Shown here one piece after another: positions 26,387 through 35,808 of a DNA stretch of 64,000 nucleotides. The stretch's first letter is position 1, and every line of letters starts with the position of its first letter. The notes under the pieces are model-generated. The model saw nothing but the letters and a program-made list of their open reading frames with translations. It did not search any database and had not been told where the DNA came from. Made by a program: the position numbers and the translations under genes. Source of the stretch: JBARKJ01 sp049801375 (GTDB lineage Bacteria > Nitrospirota > JACRHJ01); the NCBI GenBank assembly GCA_049801375.1, contig JBARKJ010000025.1:1-64000 (forward strand), in the 5' to 3' direction.

Positions 26387-29300
26387 ATGCGAAATCGAGT
26401 TCTAAGAATATTACACCTGTCCTTGCTGGTCTGCCTGCTTTCGGCGGCCATACCTGCATATGCGGACGGGAGCGTAACCATCAACGGCGGCGCGGCCTAT
26501 ACGAACAGCACAAGCGTCACCCTATCCATCAGCTACCCTCCGAGTACAACCAGCCTGGACATCGGGGAGTCCGGAGGAACGGTCATGTCCATCCCGCCGG
26601 CAAGCAACGTCAGGTTCAGCTTAAGCCCCGGCGAAGGCATCAAAACAATACAGATTACCGCTCACTATACCTATCAACCCTGCTGCGCTAAGGATTTATT
26701 CGGCAACTGCATCCAATTGTGCAGCCAGGAAGAACCCGCCGCGGAGGAATATTCCAGTTCGATAATTTTAGATACTACAAAACCCGTCTGGACGTCCATG
26801 CAGATAAACCACGGTGCTCAGTATGCCAATTCAACAACGGTGACTCTGGACCTTAGCGGATCGGATGACAAACAGATTTCGGGGATGAGGTTCAGCAACT
26901 ACACGGGCGGCTGGTCGCCCACGGAGGCATCCGGGGCTGTAGCCAGTTGGAGCCTCGCTTCCGGGGACGGCCAGAAGACTGTGTATTCACAGTTGGTTGA
27001 CGTCGCGGGAAACTGGTCGGACGTCATAAGCTCCGGGATTTTCCTTGATACCACGCCGCCGCAATCGTCCATAAGCGCCCCGGCGCCAGATTCTTTCTTC
27101 TCTGGGAACACCGTTCAAATTTCCGGTACCGCCGGGGACGGCGCGGGTTCCGGGGTTAAAAAAATCGAGGTCTCAACCGACGGGGGCAAGACCTGGTCGG
27201 AGCCTGACAGCATTATGCATACCGACGGATGGGCGACATGGCTCCTTTCATTCGCGCCACCCGCCGATGGTGCTTACTCGATCCAATCCCGCGCCACCGA
27301 CAATGCAAATAACGTGGAAACACCCGGCCCCGGGACACGTTTCACGGTGGACAATACCAAACCCGTGTCTTCCATATATGCCTTTTTATGGAAAAAAGTC
27401 AACCCGGTTGCGGCCGCATCGATTGCCTTTTCGCCTGATTACGTTAATGACCACACAGCCTTCGCCGGGACATTGGAAAGCGGCGTCTTCAAAACGGAAG
27501 ACGGCGGCGCGAGCTGGTCAGCCATAAACTCGGGCCTTCCCGATTTAAAATGTTGGAAGGTCGCCGTATCTCCGGCCTACGCCTCGGACCATAGCGTCTT
27601 CATAGGGACGGAAAGCGGTATATTCAAGAGCACGGACGGCGGCGCAACGTGGTCTTCTTCAGGCGCCGGTCTGCCATCCGGTAGCGGCCGCGATATAGCG
27701 TTCTCTTCAAATTACGCCTTGGATGGGACATTATTCGTCGGGACGGGAAGCGGGGATATCTATAAAACGGCCGACGCCGGAGCGAGCTGGTATCCCGCCG
27801 GGGCGGCGCTTTCCCAGGGCGTACTCGCTCTCGTCTTGTCGCCGGCATTTGTAACGGACAACACTATTTTCGCCGGGACGGCAGGCGGCGTGTTCAAATC
27901 CACTGACGGCGGCGCAACTTGGAGCGGGATAAATACCGGTATAGGCGGCCTTTCCATAACCGGCCTGACGATATCGCCCGCGTTCGCGTCTGATACCCTT
28001 TATATTGCAACGGACGGCGGCGTGTTCAAATCGACGGACGGCGGAGCAAGCTGGAGCGGGATGAATACCGGCATAGCCGGCCTTTCCATAACCAGCCTGG
28101 TTATATCGCCCGCGTTCGCGTCTGATGATACTCTTTATGTCGGGACTGGCGGCGGCGTGTTCAAATCGGCGGACGGCGGCGCTACATGGAATTCCTGTAA
28201 TTTCGGCCTGACCGGCTCCGGGGTGCAGGCTATTTCAATCTCGCCGGAATATGACAAAGACAGCACTTTATTCGCGGGCGTCCCGGAGGGTATTTTTAAA
28301 AGTCGCGGAGACGCCCTGCTTGTAAGTGGGACAAGCTTTACCTTCACCGGAAGCGCGTCGGACGGCAATGGCTCCGGTGTTCAGAAGGTAGAAATCTCCA
28401 CTGACGGTGGCAGTACCTGGAAAGGCCCCCAGGACGGCGTGACGTATGGCGGAGGCGGGTCATGGAAAGAATGGACCTATACCTGGACTGTCCCCGCGGA
28501 TGGTGCTTATTTAATCAAATCACGCGCCACGGATAACGCAGGCAACCTGGAGGACGCCGGTGCGGGGATTACAGCCATAGTGGACAATACCGCTCCGGTT
28601 TCCGCCATTACTTTACCTTCGCCCGGCGCGGCTTTAAGCGGCGCGGTTATGACGATAGGCGGGACGGCAAATGACGCGGGCTATGGCGTAAAGATTGTGC
28701 AGGTCCTGCTTCCAGTCTCAGGCTCATGGGTTGATGCCGTTGATACCTCCGGCGACGGGTCATGGTCCACCTGGAGAGTTTCGACGATTATGCCCGCCGA
28801 CGGCGGATATACACTCCAGTCGCGCGCCATAGATTATTCAAATATCAGAGAAGCTCCCCTGGCCGGAGTCAATATAACCGTAGACAATGCTGAACCTTCG
28901 TCCGCCATCAGCTCGCCAAAAGACGGCGCGTTAATCAGCGGCTCTGAACTTTCCGTAACTGGCACGGCCATAGACAACTCCGGCTTGGGAATCAATAAGG
29001 TTCAGGTCCTGTCGCCGGTAGCGGGTAACTGGGTGGACGCCTATGATACCTCCGGAAACGGGTCATGGTCGTCTTGGAGCTATTCGACGACAATGCCTGC
29101 CGACGGGAAATATACGCTCCAGTCCCGCGCCGGCGATAACCTGGGGAATATTGAGACGCCTGGCGCCGGGAATAACATAACGGTGGACAACACGAAGCCG
29201 GCAGGCAGGATAAGCATCAATAACGATGCGCCCGCGACAAACCGGGCAGTAGTTACCCTAACGCTTTCGGCAGTGGATTCAAGCGGCGTCACAGCCATGC

Positions 29301-30655
29301 GGGTTTGCAACGATGGCGATTTCGACGCTGTACCCTGGGAGAGCTTCGCCGCATCAATGGATTGGTTTCTGCCGACGGGGGATGGCGGAAAAACAGTATT
29401 TGCGCAGTTCATGGACGCTGCCGGAAACGAATCGAATACTTGTTCCGCGAATATAATACTTGATACGGCTTGTCCTGTCGTGCACATTACGGACCCCCAG
29501 CCGCCTTCGATTTTATACGGTTCCAGCGCCAGCATCACCGGGACCGCATCGGATGGCGGCTCCGGGGTGGACAAGGTGGAAGTGTCCTGCGGCAACGGCC
29601 CCTGGACGAAAGTCTCAGGCAGCGGCACATGGAATTTTTCATGGTCTCTTCCTGCTTCTGGGACCTTCACCATCAGCGCACGCGCCACGGACAAAGCCGG
29701 TAATGTCTCCGCAATAAATTCCGTTCCGGTAAGCATAGACAATATCTCACCCGTAGCCGCTGAACCCGCGGATAATGCCGTACGCCCGGCCGCTTATACC
29801 CTGCCGCCCGTTTTCCCCGACCCGCCGGTTTTCGAATGGGCGCCGAACGCATGCGGCAATTTCAAGATATATTTCTCAGGTACGCCGGATTTCAAAAAAT
29901 TCCTTCAGTTTGCATCGGACAACCATGGCATAAGCCCCACGTTCAACCCAACGGCACAATCGTGGAATAAAATAACTAAACTTGGAGGTGTAATATTCTG
30001 GAAGATAGCGGGGCAGGGCGCGCAGAAGCATATGCTATACAGCAGCAGCCGGTCACTGGTCCTTGACGGGGGCTTTACGGACATCCCCGATAATCCCTCG
30101 ACGGATGTTTTAAATATACCAACAATGAAATGCGATCCCGGAACAAGCTCATCGCTCTTCCTGCAGTTCTCGTCCGAGCCTTATTTCATAGCCCCGATCA
30201 ATTCGCCGAAGCTTAGGTATGGCTCAACCGTCTCATATACCCCAAGCAAGAGCACATGGTCTAAGACTACCAAGCCCAGTCCCTCGTTCTGCTGGCGGTT
30301 CTCAGGAAAGCTTTCCACGGGGGAGACAACCTACAGCGGGACGCATCTGACATCCGTGACAGGCGGCCCGGAAGTCACCAACCCATCCATGGATTCCGCA
30401 TTGGACTCTCCGCCCGTCATAATCTGGGATACGTCAGGTTTTACGTCATGCACGGTCCAGGCAAGCGCTACGGAGGATTTCACGGCTAAACCTCTCCTGC
30501 TCGGAGTTTCGAGAAATGGCAGCCTTACGGTCAGCGGCAAGACGTGGAAAACAATTACCACCCTGGGGAGCCCGGTTTATATAAGGGTGGTCGGAACGAC
30601 GGAGGAGGAATATACCGCATATGGCCCGCCGCTAAGGCTGGTCATTACGAAATGA
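26387..30655 (+). CDS. Large secreted Ig-like / BNR-repeat protein
   Basis: This protein has about 1,422 residues. The ATG at 26387 begins a signal peptide (LRILHLSLLVCLLSAAIPAYA, cleavage near ADG). The mature protein has Ig-like/Big modules ending in VDNT(K/A)PVS and carrying SGTAxDGxGSGVxKVEVSTDGGxTW. Between about residues 340 and 640 there are at least five BNR/sortilin-like beta-propeller blades of the type GVFKSTDGGATWSGINTGI. More Ig-like modules and a distinct C-terminal region follow. Two blades are almost identical at the DNA level (about 27950 and 28078). Such proteins are surface or extracellular adhesins or polymer-binding proteins. No sorting tail, catalytic motif or dockerin is seen. 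It stands alone between unrelated genes. Confidence 0.85.
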   Translation: MRNRVLRILHLSLLVCLLSAAIPAYADGSVTINGGAAYTNSTSVTLSISYPPSTTSLDIGESGGTVMSIPPASNVRFSLSPGEGIKTIQITAHYTYQPCCAKDLFGNCIQLCSQEEPAAEEYSSSIILDTTKPVWTSMQINHGAQYANSTTVTLDLSGSDDKQISGMRFSNYTGGWSPTEASGAVASWSLASGDGQKTVYSQLVDVAGNWSDVISSGIFLDTTPPQSSISAPAPDSFFSGNTVQISGTAGDGAGSGVKKIEVSTDGGKTWSEPDSIMHTDGWATWLLSFAPPADGAYSIQSRATDNANNVETPGPGTRFTVDNTKPVSSIYAFLWKKVNPVAAASIAFSPDYVNDHTAFAGTLESGVFKTEDGGASWSAINSGLPDLKCWKVAVSPAYASDHSVFIGTESGIFKSTDGGATWSSSGAGLPSGSGRDIAFSSNYALDGTLFVGTGSGDIYKTADAGASWYPAGAALSQGVLALVLSPAFVTDNTIFAGTAGGVFKSTDGGATWSGINTGIGGLSITGLTISPAFASDTLYIATDGGVFKSTDGGASWSGMNTGIAGLSITSLVISPAFASDDTLYVGTGGGVFKSADGGATWNSCNFGLTGSGVQAISISPEYDKDSTLFAGVPEGIFKSRGDALLVSGTSFTFTGSASDGNGSGVQKVEISTDGGSTWKGPQDGVTYGGGGSWKEWTYTWTVPADGAYLIKSRATDNAGNLEDAGAGITAIVDNTAPVSAITLPSPGAALSGAVMTIGGTANDAGYGVKIVQVLLPVSGSWVDAVDTSGDGSWSTWRVSTIMPADGGYTLQSRAIDYSNIREAPLAGVNITVDNAEPSSAISSPKDGALISGSELSVTGTAIDNSGLGINKVQVLSPVAGNWVDAYDTSGNGSWSSWSYSTTMPADGKYTLQSRAGDNLGNIETPGAGNNITVDNTKPAGRISINNDAPATNRAVVTLTLSAVDSSGVTAMRVCNDGDFDAVPWESFAASMDWFLPTGDGGKTVFAQFMDAAGNESNTCSANIILDTACPVVHITDPQPPSILYGSSASITGTASDGGSGVDKVEVSCGNGPWTKVSGSGTWNFSWSLPASGTFTISARATDKAGNVSAINSVPVSIDNISPVAAEPADNAVRPAAYTLPPVFPDPPVFEWAPNACGNFKIYFSGTPDFKKFLQFASDNHGISPTFNPTAQSWNKITKLGGVIFWKIAGQGAQKHMLYSSSRSLVLDGGFTDIPDNPSTDVLNIPTMKCDPGTSSSLFLQFSSEPYFIAPINSPKLRYGSTVSYTPSKSTWSKTTKPSPSFCWRFSGKLSTGETTYSGTHLTSVTGGPEVTNPSMDSALDSPPVIIWDTSGFTSCTVQASATEDFTAKPLLLGVSRNGSLTVSGKTWKTITTLGSPVYIRVVGTTEEEYTAYGPPLRLVITK

Positions 30656-30729
30656 AAAATTGGATTGGCGCATGTAATTCGACCTGCGAAGGAGGTTTCC
30701 AACACCGGCTTTTAACACGTGCTGCCGCT

Positions 30730-32127
30730 CTAAGGCTGAGAGAAGAACTGGTAGTTGTTCCTTCCCAGGTCTTTTGCCTGATACATTGCCGCGTCAGCGT
30801 TCTTAAGCAATACCTCCGTATCCTCTCCATTGAGCGGAAAGAGCGTGATGCCGATACTTGCTGTGATAAGTATCTCGTTGCCGTTTATATGGAACGGCTG
30901 GGACAAGGCCTCGATTATACGCCGGGCGACCAGCGCGGCGTCGTCCGCGTTATCTATCCTGCCAAGCAGTATTACGAATTCGTCCCCGCCAAGGCGGGAA
31001 AAGTAAGCTGTCATGCCTTCCTTGCCCACATAGATGACGGTGTCGCTCTTCCTGAGCGAAGCCGCTACCTGTTCCACTACCCCTTTCAGCAGGAGGTCTC
31101 CCACATCGTGTCCAAACGTATCGTTTATTTGCTTGAAGTTATCGAGGTCCAGGAAAAGTATTCCCAGTAGCCTGTCGTGGTGTTTAGCGTGTTCGAGAGC
31201 CTGCTCAAAGCGGTCCATGAAAAGCATCCTGTTAGGCAAACTCGTCAGGCTGTCATAATACGCCAGGAACTTTATCTGCTCTTCGGTGCGTTTTCTGACC
31301 TTGATCTCGTTCTCTAACTTTGCCACTGCGTCCGTAAGCTTCCGGGTGCGCTGCTTCACCAGCTCTTCCAGGTGGTTCTGGTACTGCTTCAGTTCCTCTT
31401 CCCGTTCCTTTCTCTCGGATATGTCTTCGCAGGTCGTGACAATCGCCACAGGCTCGCCGGACTCGTCCCGGACGATATCCGAGACCAGCTTAACCGGGAA
31501 TACCGATCCGTCTTTCCGGTAGTTTATGGTCTCGCGTATCCAGGTCTTCGCATCCCTTAACTCCTCTAGCGCAAGGGGCTTCCTCATATCCGACGTCACG
31601 AATACTCCGACGTCCTCTCCGAGCAGGTCTTCGGCGTCATACCCGTGCATCTCCGCCTCAGCCGGGTTGATATAAAGTATCCGCCCGATGCCGTCTCTTA
31701 TCGTAATCCCCGTCCTCGTTGTTTTCGCCGCCTTGTCCAGGAGCAAAAGCGTGTCTTCCGCTTTTTTTCTATCGAATATCTCCCGCTCCAGGTCCGCTAT
31801 ATATTGCTTTATCTCCTTGTCCTTCTGGTTTATAGTCTGGATAAGCGATCTGATGAGCATGACGTCGGCATAGACAAAGCAGGCACTTCCCAGCAGCATG
31901 CTCGCAGTTACCGGCTGAACAGGATAATGGACGTTCCCGACCATTATAAAAACGAAGAAGGTGTAACCGCTGAAGATGAGGAATATGAGGCTGGTAGTCC
32001 TGTTGAGCTCATTCCTTATATTCCCCGGTATTTCCTTCCTCATCCGGAGCACAAGGAAAATTGAGGCAATTATAAGGACTATAGCTGACAGTGTCTGGAA
32101 AAGCGAAAAACTTTGGGTAATATCCAT
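30730..32127 (-). CDS. Membrane PAS-GGDEF diguanylate cyclase
   Basis: This 465-residue protein has three predicted membrane helices in the first about 110 residues. A short coiled coil, a PAS domain (about 135-250, with the PAC motif GEPVAIVTTCEDISERK), a second coiled coil and a GGDEF domain (about 300-465) follow. The active-site motif RLGGDEF is intact, and LTSLPNRMLFMDRFEQAL and FKQINDTFGHDVGD are conserved, so it should make cyclic di-GMP. No RxxD inhibitory site is evident immediately upstream of the motif. No EAL domain is attached. GAGGG precedes the ATG. It lies downstream of, and convergent with, the secreted repeat protein gene. Confidence 0.92.
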   Translation of the reverse strand: MDITQSFSLFQTLSAIVLIIASIFLVLRMRKEIPGNIRNELNRTTSLIFLIFSGYTFFVFIMVGNVHYPVQPVTASMLLGSACFVYADVMLIRSLIQTINQKDKEIKQYIADLEREIFDRKKAEDTLLLLDKAAKTTRTGITIRDGIGRILYINPAEAEMHGYDAEDLLGEDVGVFVTSDMRKPLALEELRDAKTWIRETINYRKDGSVFPVKLVSDIVRDESGEPVAIVTTCEDISERKEREEELKQYQNHLEELVKQRTRKLTDAVAKLENEIKVRKRTEEQIKFLAYYDSLTSLPNRMLFMDRFEQALEHAKHHDRLLGILFLDLDNFKQINDTFGHDVGDLLLKGVVEQVAASLRKSDTVIYVGKEGMTAYFSRLGGDEFVILLGRIDNADDAALVARRIIEALSQPFHINGNEILITASIGITLFPLNGEDTEVLLKNADAAMYQAKDLGRNNYQFFSQP

Positions 32128-32245
32128 AGTCCCTCTTAAAAAAACATGCCTCTATATTCACGATAATCGCGGGGGCGCACCCCATCAGACACGATAATTA
32201 TACATAAAACAAGAAAATTTTCTATTATTTAATATCGCCACCCGA

Positions 32246-32749
32246 TTATTTTAATAAATCCCATCTCAGCAATACCCATGAAGGTATATAAATAGGAAGG
32301 CCTTCCAGTAGTTTTTTCTGGTCCCTTATGCCCGGTCGTTCAATCTTTTCATAGCTGTACCTGTATTCTCTACCCGGTGCCGGCCCCAGGTCTATAAAAT
32401 AATTCAGGGTTCGGCCCTCTATTTTCATCTCCCCGGTCATCGCCTCCTTCTTCTCGAAAATACCGTCTCCATTTTCATCTATCAGCCTGTACTGGAACGG
32501 AGGAGCGCCGTTTACCCCTACGTCGTAGCGAAATATGTGCCCCCCGACTGAATACGTCCTGAAGATCGAGCCGTCAGGATTTTTATATGTCCGGATATTG
32601 ATTACGGTAGGCGGCTTTTTATCGCCTATGACCTGGTTCTCTTCCAGTGTCAGCATTGCCTTGGAGATGTCCGGGACTAGATATCCCGGGTTGGGAGATA
32701 GATTCGCGCCGAGCATAAAGACGGTCAGGAATGAGACGATATAAATCAT
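32246..32749 (-). CDS. Exported protein of unknown function
   Basis: This protein has about 167 residues; ATG 32749 has GGGAGG at the right distance (an in-frame GTG lies 6 nt upstream). It has an N-terminal hydrophobic segment (MIYIVSFLTVFMLGANL) that acts as a signal or anchor, followed by a beta-rich domain with PDGSIFRTYSVGGHIFRYDV and DENGDGIFEKKEA, the latter resembling an EF-hand/dockerin-like calcium loop (DxNxDGxxxxxE). I do not recognise the family. It is flanked by the diguanylate cyclase gene and the S24 repressor gene, with no evident functional link. Confidence 0.7.
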   Translation of the reverse strand: MIYIVSFLTVFMLGANLSPNPGYLVPDISKAMLTLEENQVIGDKKPPTVINIRTYKNPDGSIFRTYSVGGHIFRYDVGVNGAPPFQYRLIDENGDGIFEKKEAMTGEMKIEGRTLNYFIDLGPAPGREYRYSYEKIERPGIRDQKKLLEGLPIYIPSWVLLRWDLLK

Positions 32750-32802
32750 AATCACCTCCCTTTTCTTTAACTATAGCACCATATTCTTCAGGCTTAAAAT
32801 AA

Positions 32803-32834
32803 AAAAGCCGCCGGAATTTAATCCGACGGCTTTT
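32803..32834 (-). terminator. Terminator after the S24 repressor gene
   Basis: AAAAGCCGCCGGA and TCCGACGGCTTTT pair with one mismatch and loop ATTTA. The U-run on the minus strand is TTTTTT, and the hairpin lies just past the stop at 32851. Confidence 0.75.
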
Positions 32835-32850
32835 GATTGCATACTTTTTT

Positions 32851-33510
32851 TTAGAAGTCCATCTGCTTGCGAATTATTTTCCCAAGCACCCGCATCTCCT
32901 TGGTCATCTCCTGATCCTCGTATTTGGGGTTCAGCGGATGCATTACCCAGACGCCGCGGTATTTTTTAAGCTGTTTGAAGGTGGCCTCTTCTTCTACGTC
33001 ATTCTTGATTATCACATAATCCCCGGGCTGAGGCTGGATTTCCGGGTCGATCATTACGACCTCCCCTTCCCGAAAAAGGGGCTCCATGGAGTCGCCTTTT
33101 ACGCGCATGGCGAAAAGGTACTTGCTCTGCAGGTCCGTATCGACATATTCGTCGGCTACCCCCGGATATGGGTATTTATCAGAGCCGGATGCGAATCCGC
33201 CCGCCTGCACCCAGGTCAGAAGGGGCACTTTATTGTAGTGTGAGGGCGTTTCCTTTATCAGCTTTTTCTCAAAATATTCCTTAAAATCGGAAGGTGCCTT
33301 CTGATGGTAGGCGGTGAAGAGGAGGTCTTTCGGCTCGATCCCCAGTTTTTTGGCATAGACGAGGAGCTGATCGTCCTTGGGGATATGGTCCTCACCCACG
33401 ACTTTCCGGAGGAGTTCGTAAGGAAGCCCCAGAGCCTGGGCGCATTCCTTAACGGTACTGAACCCCTTCCTGTTTATCGCGTCTCTTATTTTCTGGGCTA
33501 CAGTCTTCAT
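32851..33510 (-). CDS. HTH / S24 peptidase-type (LexA/C1-like) repressor
   Basis: This 219-residue protein starts at ATG 33510 (MKTVAQKIRDAI). The N-terminal part is an HTH-like domain (about 1-70; FSTVKECAQALGLPYELLRKVV). The S24 autoproteolysis domain follows, with a candidate cleavage site Ala-Gly in VQAGGF, the nucleophile Ser in RVKGDSMEPLF, and the general-base Lys in ATFKQLKKY. It therefore can self-cleave upon RecA activation like phage CI or LexA, but the HTH is not the winged type of LexA. A GAGGCAGGCC-containing leader is duplicated upstream (33506-33522 and 33570-33586). It lies downstream of trxA on the same strand. Confidence 0.85.
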   Translation of the reverse strand: MKTVAQKIRDAINRKGFSTVKECAQALGLPYELLRKVVGEDHIPKDDQLLVYAKKLGIEPKDLLFTAYHQKAPSDFKEYFEKKLIKETPSHYNKVPLLTWVQAGGFASGSDKYPYPGVADEYVDTDLQSKYLFAMRVKGDSMEPLFREGEVVMIDPEIQPQPGDYVIIKNDVEEEATFKQLKKYRGVWVMHPLNPKYEDQEMTKEMRVLGKIIRKQMDF

Positions 33511-33586
33511 AAGGCCTGCCTCGGCGTTGATGATAACTTGTCTTCTATAGTCTTTCCCGTGCCACAGCATTCATAAGGCCTGCCTC
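33506..33586 (-). repeat. Duplicated ribosome-binding/start region with a 9-codon mini-ORF
   Basis: The 17-nt sequence TTCATAAGGCCTGCCTC occurs at 33506-33522 and 33570-33586 (64 bp apart). On the minus strand each copy is a Shine-Dalgarno region followed by ATGAA. The downstream copy starts the S24 repressor; the upstream copy opens a 9-codon ORF (33574-33545, MNAVARERL then TAG), whose first codons resemble those of the repressor (MKTVAQKI). It looks like a tandem duplication of a start region, leaving a leader ORF. Confidence 0.65.
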
Positions 33587-33608
33587 AGCGCAAAAAGGGC
33601 GGCATGAA

Positions 33609-33938
33609 TTACGCCAGAAGGGCATCGACTTTTGATTTAAGCTGGGCTTTAGGCACTGCGCCGACGACCTGGTCTACCGCCGCCCCATTTTTAAAGAACA
33701 TCAAGGTCGGGATGCCCATGATGCGGTACTTGCTGGCGATATCCGGATTCTCGTCCGTGTTCAGCTTGCAGACTTTCATCTTGCCATCGTATTCCGTAGC
33801 TATCTCTTCCACAATGGGGGCAACCATCTGGCAGGGGCCGCACCATACCGCCCAGAAATCAACCAGCACAAGGCCCTGCGCCTGCATGACGTCCTGTTCC
33901 CAAGACCCGGTAGTAACTTTTAAAGCCTTGTCTCCCAT
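33609..33938 (-). CDS. trxA: Thioredoxin
   Basis: This is a classical 109-residue thioredoxin with the active site WCGPC (in FWAVWCGPCQMVAP), cis-Pro region GIPTLMFFKNG and the buried Asp in VLVDFWA. It is a cytosolic protein disulfide reductase, reduced by thioredoxin reductase. GGAGAG precedes the ATG. A hairpin (GCCGCTTT/AAAGCGGC) sits in its upstream leader at 33981-34007. It may serve as the electron source for thiol-based enzymes in the region, but that is not testable here. Confidence 0.97.
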   Translation of the reverse strand: MGDKALKVTTGSWEQDVMQAQGLVLVDFWAVWCGPCQMVAPIVEEIATEYDGKMKVCKLNTDENPDIASKYRIMGIPTLMFFKNGAAVDQVVGAVPKAQLKSKVDALLA

Positions 33939-34095
33939 TATCTTCTCTCCTGTCGATAGTTATAGATTCAGATAAACACAGCCGCTTTCCCGGGTTAGAA
34001 AAGCGGCCTTAAAATTATGTCTTTTTAAATTTTAGGATATATCAATTATTTTGTCAACAAAAAAACCTTGATATTTTATATGCTTCAGCTAAATA

Positions 34096-34131
34096 AAAAT
34101 GTTAGGCCCCCATGCGGGGGCCTAACATTTT
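34096..34131 (-). terminator. Rho-independent terminator of groESL
   Basis: AAAATGTTAGGCCCCC and GGGGGCCTAACATTTT form a perfect 16-bp stem with a 4-nt loop (ATGC), 8 bp after the groEL stop. Confidence 0.92.
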
Positions 34132-34138
34132 CAATGAC

Positions 34139-35782
34139 TTAGTACATTCCGCCCATTCCGCCCATTCCGCCCATGCCGCCGGGCATTCCGCCGCCATGCT
34201 CCGATTTATCCTCGGGCATGTCGGTTATCATAGCCTCGGTCGTAAGCATCAGGGAGGCCACGGAAGCCGCATTCAGAAGCGCCGTCCTGGTCACCTTGGT
34301 CGGGTCTATGATACCGGCCTTCATCATGTCCACATACTGTTCGGTACCTGCATCAAAACCTTCGGTGGCTTTCATCTCACGCACCCTCTGGACGATTATG
34401 GAACCTTCCAGGCCGGCATTATTAACTATCTGACGAATAGGCTCCTCCAGAGCCCTTCTGATGATATTCACGCCTATGTTCTGGTCGCCGGTCAGCTTCA
34501 GACTGTCCAGCGCCTTAACGCACCGCAGAAGCGCCACGCCGCCGCCCGGGACTATACCTTCCTCGACCGCCGCGCGAGTCGCATGCAGGGCGTCTTCAAC
34601 ACGGGCCTTCTTCTCCTTCATTTCGGTCTCAGTCGCGGCTCCGACCTTGATCACCGCAACGCCGCCGACCAGTTTCGCGAGCCTCTCCTGGAGCTTTTCC
34701 CTGTCGTAATCAGAGGTGGTTTCCTCTACCTGGGTCTTTATCTGCTTCACGCGGCCCTGGAGCTTGTCCGTCTCGCCCACGCCCTCGATTATCGTGGTAT
34801 TGTCCTTGTCCACGTTGACCTTCTTGGCCCGGCCAAGGTCTTCCATCTTCACGTTTTCGAGCTTCAGTCCCAGGTCCTCGGAAATAACCTGTCCGCCTGT
34901 CAGGACCGCTATGTCTTCCAGCATGGCCTTGCGCCTGTCGCCGTAACCTGGGGCCTTGACCGCGCAGCAGTTCAGCGTGCCGCGGAGCTTGTTGACGACC
35001 AGCGTCGCCAAAGCCTCGCCCTCGATATCTTCGGCGATAATCAAGAAAGGCCTGCTTGACTTCGCTATCTGCTCAAGGATGGGCAGAAGGTCTTTCATCG
35101 ACGATATCTTTTTTTCGTGGATGAGGATAAGGGCGTCTTCGAGCACCACTTCCATCCTCTCCGGGTCCGTCACGAAATAAGGTGAAAGGTAGCCCCTGTC
35201 GAACTGCATGCCCTCCACGACGTCCAGAGAGGTGGTCATGGACTTCGCTTCCTCGACGGTTATGACGCCGTCCTTGCCGACCTTGTCCATCGCCTCGGCA
35301 ATCAGGTCGCCTATGGTGGGGTCGTTATTGGCGGATATGGTGCCGACCTGCGCGACTTCCTTCTTGTCCTGGGTCGGCTTCGAGAGCTTCTTCAGCTCTT
35401 CTATGACGACTTCGACCGCCTTGTCGATACCGCGCTTTAATTCCATCGCCGATGCGCCGGCGGTGACGTTCTTGGAGCCCTCGCGGTATATCGCCTGTGC
35501 GAGCACGGTCGCGGTGGTCGTCCCGTCTCCCGCGACGTCCGAAGTCTTCGAGGCCACTTCGCGGACCATCTGGGCGCCCATGTTTTCAAACGGGTCCTTA
35601 AGCTCTACTTCCTTCGCCACCGTCACGCCGTCCTTGGTGATGGTGGGGGAGCCGAATTTTTTATCGATAACGACGTTCCTGCCCTTCGGGCCCAGCGTGG
35701 CCTTCACTGCCTCGGTGAGCTGGTTTACGCCGCTTAATATCTTAGCGCGGGCCTCCTCCGAAAAAATTATCTGCTTTGCCAT
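34139..35782 (-). CDS. groL: Chaperonin GroEL
   Basis: This 547-residue 60-kDa chaperonin starts at ATG 35782 (MAKQIIFSEEARAKIL), with AGGAGG 9 nt upstream. It folds proteins in the cytosol with GroES. The ATP-binding motif GDGTTTATVLAQ, the catalytic Asp in NDPTIGDLI, and the C-terminal GGM repeats (MPGGMGGMGGMGGMY) are present. It is 26 bp downstream of groS, and the operon is preceded by CIRCE and ends with a strong terminator. Full length and ordinary. Confidence 0.98.
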   Translation of the reverse strand: MAKQIIFSEEARAKILSGVNQLTEAVKATLGPKGRNVVIDKKFGSPTITKDGVTVAKEVELKDPFENMGAQMVREVASKTSDVAGDGTTTATVLAQAIYREGSKNVTAGASAMELKRGIDKAVEVVIEELKKLSKPTQDKKEVAQVGTISANNDPTIGDLIAEAMDKVGKDGVITVEEAKSMTTSLDVVEGMQFDRGYLSPYFVTDPERMEVVLEDALILIHEKKISSMKDLLPILEQIAKSSRPFLIIAEDIEGEALATLVVNKLRGTLNCCAVKAPGYGDRRKAMLEDIAVLTGGQVISEDLGLKLENVKMEDLGRAKKVNVDKDNTTIIEGVGETDKLQGRVKQIKTQVEETTSDYDREKLQERLAKLVGGVAVIKVGAATETEMKEKKARVEDALHATRAAVEEGIVPGGGVALLRCVKALDSLKLTGDQNIGVNIIRRALEEPIRQIVNNAGLEGSIIVQRVREMKATEGFDAGTEQYVDMMKAGIIDPTKVTRTALLNAASVASLMLTTEAMITDMPEDKSEHGGGMPGGMGGMGGMGGMY

Positions 35783-35808
35783 CTTCAAAACCTCCTTGAC
35801 TATTTAAA

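Noticed and set aside
32851..33510. S24 repressor as LexA
   Set aside because: The peptidase part fits, but the N-terminal HTH is not the LexA winged helix and no SOS-box-like palindrome was seen beside it; it is more like a C1-type repressor.
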